DNA of 64,000 nucleotides. Source: Pseudorhodoferax sp. Leaf274 (GTDB taxonomy: Bacteria > Pseudomonadota > Gammaproteobacteria > Burkholderiales > Burkholderiaceae_C). Shown here piece after piece: positions 57,760 through 64,000 of the stretch. A program made the translations under genes and the position numbers. Below the pieces are notes generated by a model. That model had not been told where the DNA came from. It searched no databases and worked only from the letters and a program-made list of their open reading frames with translations. Each line of letters begins with the position of its first letter. Position 1 is the first letter of the stretch. The stretch is taken from the NCBI RefSeq assembly GCF_001422445.1, contig NZ_LMNA01000030.1:454781-518780 (forward strand), read 5' to 3'.

Positions 57760-60711
57760 TCAGTGGTCCTCGCTGCTGTTGCCGGAGAGGGCGGCGCGCG
57801 CTTCGGCCAGGCGCTGGTCCTGCTCCTCGGACCAGCGGTGGCTGCGCACGCTCTGGTGGGCGAGGCTCGTCAAGATCAGCATGGTGGAGCCCAGCACCAG
57901 CGCGAACACGCCGATGTCGAAGAACAGTGCGCTGGGAACGTGCAGTTCGCCCAGCACCGGCAGCGTCACGTGGGCGGTGTGCGTGGTCATGAAGGGGTAC
58001 TGCAGCACGATGGAGCCGGCGCCCGTGGCCAGTGCCAGCAGCAGGCCGATGGCGATCCAGCGGCGCGGGTAGATGCGCAGGTGCTCCTCCACCCACTCCG
58101 TGCCCGAGACGATGTACTGCAGCAGCAGCGCCACCGACATCACCAGACCGGCGACGAAGCCGCCGCCCGGCGCGTTGTGGCCGCGCAGGAAGAAGTAGAC
58201 CGACACCAGCACCGCCAGTGGCAGCAGCAGGCGCACCAGCACGGCCGGCACCATGAGGTAGCCCACCGCGGTGTCCTTGGCCAGGCGCGGGTTGAACACG
58301 TCGCTGCTGCCGTCGTCGGACTGGGCCAGTTGCTGCGGCGGCAGCGCCATGGATTCGGGCGCAGGCCGGAAGCGCCGCAGCAGCGCATAGACCGTCAGCG
58401 CAACGATGCCCAGCACCGTGATCTCGCCGAAGGTGTCGAAGCCGCGGAAGTCGACCAGCATCACGTTGACCACGTTGGTGCCGCCGCCCTCGGTCAGTGC
58501 ACGGTCCAGGAAAAAGGGCGAGATGCTGCCCGGGAAGTTGCGCGTCATGACCAGCCAGGCCAGTGCCGCCATGCCGCAGCCCGCCGCGATGGCCACGGTC
58601 AGGTCGCGGCCGCGCCGGCCCCAGGGCAGGATGCGCTCGCGCGCGGACTGCTTGACGAACTTGCTGCGCATGGGCAGCCAGCGCAGGCCCAGCAGGATCA
58701 GCACGGTGGTGACGGCCTCGACCACCAGCTGCGTGAGCGCGAGGTCGGGGGCGGAGAACCAGATGAAGGTCAGGCAGCAGGTCAGCCCGGCGCCGGCGGC
58801 CAGCATCAGCGAGGCCAGCCGGTGGAACTTGGCCTGCCAGGCGGCGCCGATGGCGCAGATGCAGCCGATCACCCAGGTCATGGCGAACATGGGCGAGAAC
58901 GGCAGCGGCGAGCGCTCGCCGGGCGTGGCCGGGGCGAACCACAGCGAGGCGCCGGCGCCGGCCAGCGCCACGCAGACCAGCAGCAGCAACTGCGTTTGCA
59001 TGCGCTGGGTGGCCAGCAGCCGGCGGCTGCGGCGGCCGGCCTCCGAAGCGCGGGCCAGCAGGTTCTCGAACACGCGCTGGCCGTCGAAACGGTGCAGCAC
59101 GGGCGTGCGTGACAGGCGGCCGGCTTCGCGCTGGCGCCGCTGCACGAGGTACAGCGCGGCGCCCCCGGCCAGCGCGACGAAGCTCATGGCCAGCGGCAGG
59201 TTGAAGCCGTGCCAGACCGCCAGGCTGTACTCGGGCAGCTCACCGCCGACCACGGGGGCTGCGGCCGCGGCCAGCAGCGGGCCGACCGACCATTCCGGCG
59301 CCACCCCCACCACCAGGCAGGCCAGCACCAGCAGCTCGACCGGCACGCGCATCCAGTGCGGCGGCTCGTGCGGCGGCTTGGGCACGGCGCCGATGCAAGA
59401 AGGGCCGAAGAACACATCGAACACGAAGCGCGCCGAGTAGGCCACGCTGAACAGGCCGGCCACCGTGGCCAGCACCGGCAGCGCGCGGTCGACCCAGGGC
59501 GTGGACTGCAGGAACACGGTCTCGGCGAAGAACATCTCCTTGGACAGGAACCCGTTCAGCAGCGGCACGCCGGCCATGGAGGCGCTTGCGATGATGGCCA
59601 GCAGGCCGGTGATGGGCATGAGCCTGGCCAGGCCCGAGAGCTTGCGGATGTCGCGCGTGCCGGTCTCGTGGTCGATGATGCCGGCGGCCATGAACAGCGA
59701 GGCCTTGAAGGTCGCATGGTTCATGATGTGGAAGACGGCCGCGACCGTGGCCATGGGGCTGTTCATGCCCAGCAGCAGCGTGATCAGGCCCAGGTGCGAG
59801 ATGGTCGAGTACGCCAGCAGCCCCTTGAGGTCGTTCTGGAACATCGCCACGTAGGCGCCCAGCAGCAGCGTGATGGCGCCGGCGCCGCCGACCAGCCAGA
59901 ACCACTGCTCGGTGCCCGCCAGCGCCGGCCACAGCCGTGCCAGCAGGAACACGCCGAGCTTGACCATGGTGGCCGAATGCAGGTAGGCCGAGATCGGCGT
60001 GGGCGCCGCCATCGCGCGCGGCAGCCAGAAGTGGAACGGGAACTGCGCGCTCTTGGTGAAGGCGCCCAGCAGCACCAGCACGAGCGCGGCGGGGTAGAGC
60101 GCATGGGCCTTGATCTGCGCACCTGCGGCCAGCACGGCATCGAGGTCGTAGCTGCCGGCGATGCGGCCCAGCAGCAGCACGCCCGCGAACAGGCACAGCC
60201 CGCCCGCGCCCGTGACCGTGAGCGCCATGCGCGCGCCGCGGCGCGCATCCTTGCGGTGGTGCCAGTAGCCGATCAGCAGGAAGGAGAACAGGCTGGTCAA
60301 CTCCCAGAACAGCACCATCTGCACGAGGTTGCCCGACAGCACCACGCCCATCATGGAGCCCATGAAGGCCAGGAAGAACGAGAAGAAGCGCGGGACCGGG
60401 TCGGAGGCCGACAGGTAGTAGCGCGCGTACAGCACCACCAGCGTGCCGATGCCGGTGACCAGCATGCCGAACAGCCACGCGAAGCCGTCGAGCCGCAGCA
60501 CGAGGTTCACGCCCAGCGTGGGCAGCCACAGGTATTCCTCGCGCAGCACGTTGCCATCGGCCAGCTGCGGGAACTGCATGCCCAGGTGGATGGCACAGCC
60601 CAGCGCCACCAGGCCGGCCAGCGTCGCCTCGCGGTTGCGGGCGTACGACGGCATGAACATCGCGAGGACACTGCCGAGGAAGGGAATGAGGACGAGCAGG
60701 GCCAGGGACAT
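57760..60711 (-). CDS. phaAB: Mrp/Pha-type cation:proton antiporter subunits A and B fused
   Basis: A 983-residue NuoL-like protein with about 20 helices. The proton-channel Glu and Lys occur in LFWELTSLFSFLLIGYWHHRKDARRGAR and FTKSAQFPFHFWLPRAMAAPTPISAYLHSATMVKLGVFLL. The C-terminal third carries the MbhD/E-like part (LALTQLVVEAVTTVLILLGL) and then MrpB (GSTEF-like FDTFGEITVLGIVALTVYALL and RGHNAPGGGFVAGLV). The A-B fusion is the Pha/Mnh group 2 form. The ATG at 60711 is preferred over a TTG at 60720. It is the first gene of an eight-gene unit. Confidence 0.93.
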   Translation of the reverse strand: MSLALLVLIPFLGSVLAMFMPSYARNREATLAGLVALGCAIHLGMQFPQLADGNVLREEYLWLPTLGVNLVLRLDGFAWLFGMLVTGIGTLVVLYARYYLSASDPVPRFFSFFLAFMGSMMGVVLSGNLVQMVLFWELTSLFSFLLIGYWHHRKDARRGARMALTVTGAGGLCLFAGVLLLGRIAGSYDLDAVLAAGAQIKAHALYPAALVLVLLGAFTKSAQFPFHFWLPRAMAAPTPISAYLHSATMVKLGVFLLARLWPALAGTEQWFWLVGGAGAITLLLGAYVAMFQNDLKGLLAYSTISHLGLITLLLGMNSPMATVAAVFHIMNHATFKASLFMAAGIIDHETGTRDIRKLSGLARLMPITGLLAIIASASMAGVPLLNGFLSKEMFFAETVFLQSTPWVDRALPVLATVAGLFSVAYSARFVFDVFFGPSCIGAVPKPPHEPPHWMRVPVELLVLACLVVGVAPEWSVGPLLAAAAAPVVGGELPEYSLAVWHGFNLPLAMSFVALAGGAALYLVQRRQREAGRLSRTPVLHRFDGQRVFENLLARASEAGRRSRRLLATQRMQTQLLLLVCVALAGAGASLWFAPATPGERSPLPFSPMFAMTWVIGCICAIGAAWQAKFHRLASLMLAAGAGLTCCLTFIWFSAPDLALTQLVVEAVTTVLILLGLRWLPMRSKFVKQSARERILPWGRRGRDLTVAIAAGCGMAALAWLVMTRNFPGSISPFFLDRALTEGGGTNVVNVMLVDFRGFDTFGEITVLGIVALTVYALLRRFRPAPESMALPPQQLAQSDDGSSDVFNPRLAKDTAVGYLMVPAVLVRLLLPLAVLVSVYFFLRGHNAPGGGFVAGLVMSVALLLQYIVSGTEWVEEHLRIYPRRWIAIGLLLALATGAGSIVLQYPFMTTHTAHVTLPVLGELHVPSALFFDIGVFALVLGSTMLILTSLAHQSVRSHRWSEEQDQRLAEARAALSGNSSEDH

Positions 60712-60806
60712 CTCGATCAATTTTATCGATGGATGATGGCGTCCCCTTTGGTGTTTCCCTTCCGGCGCAAGCTTTTTCGGCCCGTCTACCCGGGGTCAGT
60801 TGGAGG

Positions 60807-61250
60807 TCAGGGCGCGCTGGTCCACGGATCGTAGTTGCCGAAGTTCCAGACATGGCCCTCCGGATCGGCGCAGGTGAAGCCGCGCGCGCCATAGTCCTCG
60901 TCCTTGATCTCCAGCAGGATCCTCGCGCCCGCGGCCTTGGCGCGCGCATAGACCGCATCGGGATCGGACACCACCAGGAAGGCGGACTGCGTCTCGGCGC
61001 CGCCGATCTCGTCGGGCTGGCGGATCAGGCGACCCCACGGCGTGGGCTCGGGACTCACCGAGCCGAGCATGACCATGCCGTTGCCGAACACGAGTTGTGC
61101 ATGGGCGACCAGGCCCTGGTCGTCGAGGTGCACCGCATGGCGCTCGAAGCCGAACGCGGTACAGAGCCAGGCGATCGCGGCATGCGCGTCGCGGTAGCGC
61201 AGGCAGGGGATCACGCCGGCGCGGCAGGGCAGGGCGGGGGAGTTCGCCAT
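60807..61250 (-). CDS. VOC (glyoxalase/bleomycin-resistance) family protein, 1
   Basis: A 147-residue vicinal-oxygen-chelate protein. GVIPCLRYRDAHAAIAWLCTAFGFERHAVH is the first beta-alpha-beta module, AHAQLVFGNGMVMLGSV the metal-side strand, and FTCADPEGHVWNFGNYDPW the final strand pair with the second-module metal-ligand position (DPEGHVW). Proteins of this form include glyoxalases, antibiotic-binding and catechol-dioxygenase relatives; none can be assigned. The stop of the upstream VOC gene lies one base from its start, so the two form a pair. Confidence 0.9.
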   Translation of the reverse strand: MANSPALPCRAGVIPCLRYRDAHAAIAWLCTAFGFERHAVHLDDQGLVAHAQLVFGNGMVMLGSVSPEPTPWGRLIRQPDEIGGAETQSAFLVVSDPDAVYARAKAAGARILLEIKDEDYGARGFTCADPEGHVWNFGNYDPWTSAP

Positions 61251-61251
61251 C

Positions 61252-61689
61252 TCAGGTCTTGCTTGCGCAGTTGAACATCCAGCAGGTGCCGAAGCGGTCG
61301 GTCAGGCTGCCGAAGTAGTCGCCCCAGAACATCTCCTGCAGCGGCATTTCGACCTTGCCGCCTTGCGACAGCGCGGCGAACAGCCGGTCGGTGTCGCCAC
61401 GCGTGTCGGGCTCGAGGTTGATGTGCACGTTGTTGCCCTGGGTGAGCTGAAAGCCCATGGACTCGGGTGCGTCCGTGCCCATCAGCACGTGCCCGCCGAG
61501 CGTGGCCAGCTCCACATGCATGACGAGCTGCTTGTCGGCATCGGGCAGCGACGGCTGGCCCGGCATGGCCGGCGCCTCGCCCATGCGGTGCACGCCGCCG
61601 ATGAACTCGCCGCCGAACACGCTGCGGTAGAAGTCGAAGGCTTCTTCCGTCTTGCGGTTGAAGTTGAGGTAGGTGCTGACGCGGGCCAT
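61252..61689 (-). CDS. VOC family protein, 2 (PhnB/YjdN-like)
   Basis: A 145-residue VOC protein of the PhnB-like group. VSTYLNFNRKTEEAFDFYRSVFGGEFIGGVHRMGE is the N-terminal module, KQLVMHVELATLGGHVLMGTDAPESMGF the middle, and MPLQEMFWGDYFGSLTDRFGTCWMFNC the ending, with the W-G-D/S-x-x-G-x-x-x-D-x-F-G motif diagnostic of PhnB. It is divergent from the radical SAM gene, so the LexA-like site in the gap could influence both. Tandem VOC genes of this kind are common and of unknown function. Confidence 0.9.
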   Translation of the reverse strand: MARVSTYLNFNRKTEEAFDFYRSVFGGEFIGGVHRMGEAPAMPGQPSLPDADKQLVMHVELATLGGHVLMGTDAPESMGFQLTQGNNVHINLEPDTRGDTDRLFAALSQGGKVEMPLQEMFWGDYFGSLTDRFGTCWMFNCASKT

Positions 61690-61758
61690 GGAAACTCCTG
61701 TGAGGGGTTGGGGGACAGGGGCACGACGAAGCGGCGGGCTGGAAATCGACAACGCCGC

Positions 61759-61803
61759 TTGCCGCTCCGAAGCCTGCACAATATACTGGTTAAACAACCA
61801 GTA
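61759..61803 (+). promoter_or_regulatory. Sigma-70 promoter overlapped by a LexA-like palindrome
   Basis: TTGCCG (61759-61764), a 17-bp spacer and TATACT (61782-61787) form a good promoter. TACTGGTT-AAAC-AACCAGTA (61784-61803) is a perfect 8-bp inverted repeat covering the -10; it fits CTG-N10-CAG, the core of gammaproteobacterial and betaproteobacterial LexA boxes (CTGT-N8-ACAG) with G/C at the fourth arm position. The PA0069 homologue in P. aeruginosa is a LexA-regulon gene. Confidence 0.65.
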
Positions 61804-61811
61804 CTCAAGCC

Positions 61812-62903
61812 ATGGCCCGCGAGACCTCCATTCCTGTCGCCGCGCTCAAGGGCCGCGGCGCCGCCACGCAGATCGCGCACCGCTTTTCCAGGGACGCGCG
61901 CAACGCCTTCGACGACGGCTGGGGCACGCTGCAGGAGCAGGGCGCCGAGGCCGGTGCGCCACTGCAGACCGAGGTGATCTTCGAGGACGCGAAGAGCGCC
62001 ATCGTGCAGCAGCAGTCGCCCGACATCTACTTCGAGCAGTCCATCAACCCCTACCGCGGCTGCGAGCACGGTTGCATCTACTGTTTTGCACGCCCCACCC
62101 ACAGCTACCTGAACCTGTCGCCGGGCCTGGACTTCGAGACCAAGATCATCGCCAAGCGCAACATCGCGCAGCTGCTGCGCAGCGAGCTGGCGCGGCCGCG
62201 CTATGTGCCGCAGGGCCTGGTCATCGGCGTGGTGACCGACTGCTACCAGCCGGTCGAGCGCGAATTGCGGCTCACGCGCAGCGTGATCGAGGTGCTGCAG
62301 GACGCCCGGCACGCGTTCTCGCTGATCACCAAGTCCAGCGGCGTGGAGCGCGACCTCGACCTGCTGGCCCCCATGGCAGCGCAGCAGCTCGCCGCCGTCT
62401 ACGTGACCATCACCACGCTGGATGCCGGCATCGCACGCACGCTGGAGCCGCGCGCGGCCTCGCCGCAGCGCCGCCTGCGCACCATCCGCACGCTGGCAGA
62501 GGCCGGCGTGCCGGTGGGCGTGAGCGTGGCGCCGCAGATCCCGTTCGTCACCGAAGACATGGAGCAGGTGCTGGCCGCCGCGTGGGAGGCCGGCGCGCGC
62601 AGCGCCTTCTACACCGTGCTGCGCCTGCCCTGGGAGGTGGCGCCGCTGTTCCGCGAATGGCTGGCGCTGCACCTGCCCGACCGGGCCGAGCGCGTGATGG
62701 CGCGCGTGCAGGAGATGCGCGGCGGCAAGGACTACGACAGCGATTTCGCCACGCGCATGAAGGGCAGCGGCATCTGGGCCGAGTTGATCCGCCAGCGCTT
62801 CGAGAAGGCCTGCGCGAAGCTGGGCTTCAACCGCGAGCGTGCAGCGTCAGACCTCGGCCTGTTCCGCCGTCCGTCGCTGGACGGTCAGGCCAGCCTGTTC
62901 TGA
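61812..62903 (+). CDS. PA0069-family radical SAM protein
   Basis: A 363-residue radical SAM enzyme of the spore-photoproduct-lyase-like group. The cluster motif is C84-x3-C88-x2-C91 in PYRGCEHGCIYCFARPTH, with IGVVTDCYQPVERELRLTRSVIEVL and SLITKSSGVERDLDLL as later barrel strands. The reaction is unknown; resemblance to SPL has led to suggestions of nucleic-acid repair. The ATG lies 9 bases after the LexA-like palindrome, leaving little space for a ribosome site (none strong is seen). Regulation by LexA would fit a DNA-damage role. Confidence 0.9.
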   Translation: MARETSIPVAALKGRGAATQIAHRFSRDARNAFDDGWGTLQEQGAEAGAPLQTEVIFEDAKSAIVQQQSPDIYFEQSINPYRGCEHGCIYCFARPTHSYLNLSPGLDFETKIIAKRNIAQLLRSELARPRYVPQGLVIGVVTDCYQPVERELRLTRSVIEVLQDARHAFSLITKSSGVERDLDLLAPMAAQQLAAVYVTITTLDAGIARTLEPRAASPQRRLRTIRTLAEAGVPVGVSVAPQIPFVTEDMEQVLAAAWEAGARSAFYTVLRLPWEVAPLFREWLALHLPDRAERVMARVQEMRGGKDYDSDFATRMKGSGIWAELIRQRFEKACAKLGFNRERAASDLGLFRRPSLDGQASLF

Positions 62904-62909
62904 GTGCCC

Positions 62910-62937
62910 AAAGAAAACGCGGGCTCAAGGCCCGCGT
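62910..62937 (-). terminator. Rho-independent terminator for dnaJ
   Basis: On the minus strand ACGCGGGC pairs with GCCCGCGT around CTTGA, followed by TTTTCTTT. It lies just after the dnaJ stop. On the plus strand the hairpin is not followed by a T-tract, so it serves dnaJ rather than the radical SAM gene. Confidence 0.85.
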
Positions 62938-62943
62938 CGTTCA

Positions 62944-64000
62944 TCAAGCGCTGAAGAACTTCTTCAGCCGGTCGGTCCAGCTCTCGCCCGAGGGCGAATG
63001 CTTGCCCCCGCCCTTGCGCAGCGAGTCTTCCAGCTCGCGCAGCAGCTTGCGCTGGTGCTCTGTCAGCTTCACCGGCGTCTCCACCGCGATGTGGCAGTAC
63101 AGGTCGCCCGGGTAGCTCTCGCGCACGCCCTTGATGCCCTTGCCGCGCAGGCGGAACTGCTTGCCGGCCTGGGTGCCTTCGGGGATGTCGATCGCGGCCT
63201 TGCCCGACAGCGTGGGCACCTCGATCTCGCCGCCCAGCGCCGCCGTGATGAAGCTCACGGGCACGGTGCAGTGCAGGTCGCCGCCATCGCGCTCGAAGAT
63301 GTCGTGCTTCTTGATGCGCATCTCGATGTACAGGTCGCCCGGCGGGCCGCCGTTGGACCCCGGCTCGCCGTTGCCGACCGAGCGGATGCGCATGCCGTCG
63401 TCGATGCCGGCGGGGATCTTCACCTCCAGCGTCTTCTGCTTCTTGATCTTGCCCTGGCCATGGCAGGCGCTGCACGGCTCGGGAATGATCTTGCCGGTGC
63501 CGCGGCAGGTGGGGCAGGTCTGCTGCACGCTGAAGAAGCCCTGGCGCATCTGCACGGCCCCCTGGCCGTTGCAGGTGGTGCAGGTCTTGGGCTGGGTGCC
63601 GGGCTTGGCGCCACTGCCGTGGCAGGTGTCGCAGGCTTCCCAGCTCGGGATGCGGATCTGCGCGTCCTTGCCGCGCGCGGCCTCTTCGAGCGTGATCTCC
63701 ATCGCGTACGACAGGTCGCTGCCGCGGAACACCTGGCGGCCACCGCCGGCGCCGCCGCGCCCGCGCTGCTGGCCGAACATGTCGCCGAAGATGTCGCCGA
63801 AGGCCTCGGCGAAGCCGCCGAAGCCTTCCGCACCCGGGCCACCGGGGCCGCGCATGTTCGGGTCCACGCCGGCATGGCCGAACTGGTCGTAGGCGGCGCG
63901 CTTCTGACCGTCGGTCAGCATTTCGTAGGCCTCTTTGGCCTCCTTGAACTTCTCTTCGGCCGTCTTGGCGCTGTCACCCTGGTTGCGGTCCGGGTGGTGC
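62944..64000 (-). CDS. dnaJ: Chaperone protein DnaJ (5' end cut by the window)
   Basis: The C-terminal 352 residues of DnaJ. The frame enters from the right edge at HHPDRN, the HPD motif of the J domain that stimulates DnaK ATPase, followed by [25 protein letters not shown] Gly-rich linker ([26 protein letters not shown]) leads to four zinc-finger repeats ([32 protein letters not shown]) and the C-terminal peptide-binding domains. It ends [14 protein letters not shown]. About 25-30 N-terminal residues lie outside the window. It cooperates with DnaK and GrpE in protein folding; a heat-shock promoter would be upstream, out of view. Confidence 0.97.
   Translation of the reverse strand, partial: HHPDRNQGDSAKTAEEKFKEAKEAYEMLTDGQKRAAYDQFGHAGVDPNMRGPGGPGAEGFGGFAEAFGDIFGDMFGQQRGRGGAGGGRQVFRGSDLSYAMEITLEEAARGKDAQIRIPSWEACDTCHGSGAKPGTQPKTCTTCNGQGAVQMRQGFFSVQQTCPTCRGTGKIIPEPCSACHGQGKIKKQKTLEVKIPAGIDDGMRIRSVGNGEPGSNGGPPGDLYIEMRIKKHDIFERDGGDLHCTVPVSFITAALGGEIEVPTLSGKAAIDIPEGTQAGKQFRLRGKGIKGVRESYPGDLYCHIAVETPVKLTEHQRKLLRELEDSLRKGGGKHSPSGESWTDRLKKFFSA

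Overview
The window is very GC-rich, densely packed DNA from a betaproteobacterium, most likely a Comamonadaceae-type Burkholderiales (Variovorax/Acidovorax-like). The evidence is six intact orphan periplasmic Bug (TctC-type) solute receptors with no TctA/TctB membrane partners, CaiB-type CoA-transferase and acyl-CoA dehydrogenase genes, many ATGA/GTGA translational overlaps, and one copy of a GC-rich double-hairpin repeat that I recognise from this family. No rRNA, tRNA, CRISPR array or complete insertion sequence was seen.

Layout. 1-6.6 kb: a frameshifted antitoxin remnant, a GST-like protein, a CoA-transferase, a Bug receptor, a ParS/RES-type toxin-antitoxin pair, an acyl-CoA dehydrogenase, an enoyl-CoA hydratase, and a 28-codon Bug-gene scar. 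6.9-13.8 kb: a histidine kinase and a sigma-54-dependent response regulator, then an ArsB/NhaD-type transporter, two related two-repeat beta-domain proteins and an MFS protein. The transporter and the first beta-domain gene carry near-identical upstream regions (dyad boxes, IHF site, -24 element), so the adjacent regulator probably controls both. 13.8-19.3 kb: a five-gene minus-strand operon (cytochrome b, MsrP-like molybdoenzyme, methionine-rich MXKDX protein, exported MsrA, exported MsrB) divergent from an OmpR-type regulator and kinase. It looks like a periplasmic methionine-oxidation sink and repair system. 19.4-28.9 kb: a LysR-led catabolic cluster with four Bug receptors, two LigI-like lactonases, an RraA/CHA-aldolase-like protein, a D-2-hydroxyacid dehydrogenase and an SMP-30 lactonase.

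28.9-35 kb: a hypothetical protein, a DTW-domain tRNA modification enzyme and a BMP-type (nucleoside/purine-like) ABC importer whose ATPase carries an in-frame repeat insertion. 35-45.8 kb: an MFS protein, a DUF4760-like membrane protein with an attenuator-like leader, MltB, the TgpA/DUF58/MoxR trio, a histone-deacetylase-family amidohydrolase, a ParA-like and ABC ATPase pair, and a short-chain dehydrogenase. 46-53 kb: etfBA with a strong terminator, an acyl-CoA dehydrogenase, a nitronate monooxygenase-like protein, an acyltransferase and a Bug receptor. 52.9-60.7 kb: an eight-gene minus-strand unit made of a complete Mrp/Pha cation/H+ antiporter (A and B fused), the tRNA hydroxylase TrhO and a GST. 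60.8-64 kb: two VOC proteins, a PA0069-family radical SAM protein with a LexA-like operator, and dnaJ, cut by the window end.

Functionally the window combines carboxylate scavenging and beta-oxidation-type catabolism (CoA-transferase, ACADs, ETF, hydratase) with periplasmic oxidative-damage repair, ion homeostasis and stress or SOS functions. All functional statements rest on reading motifs by eye; no database search was run.
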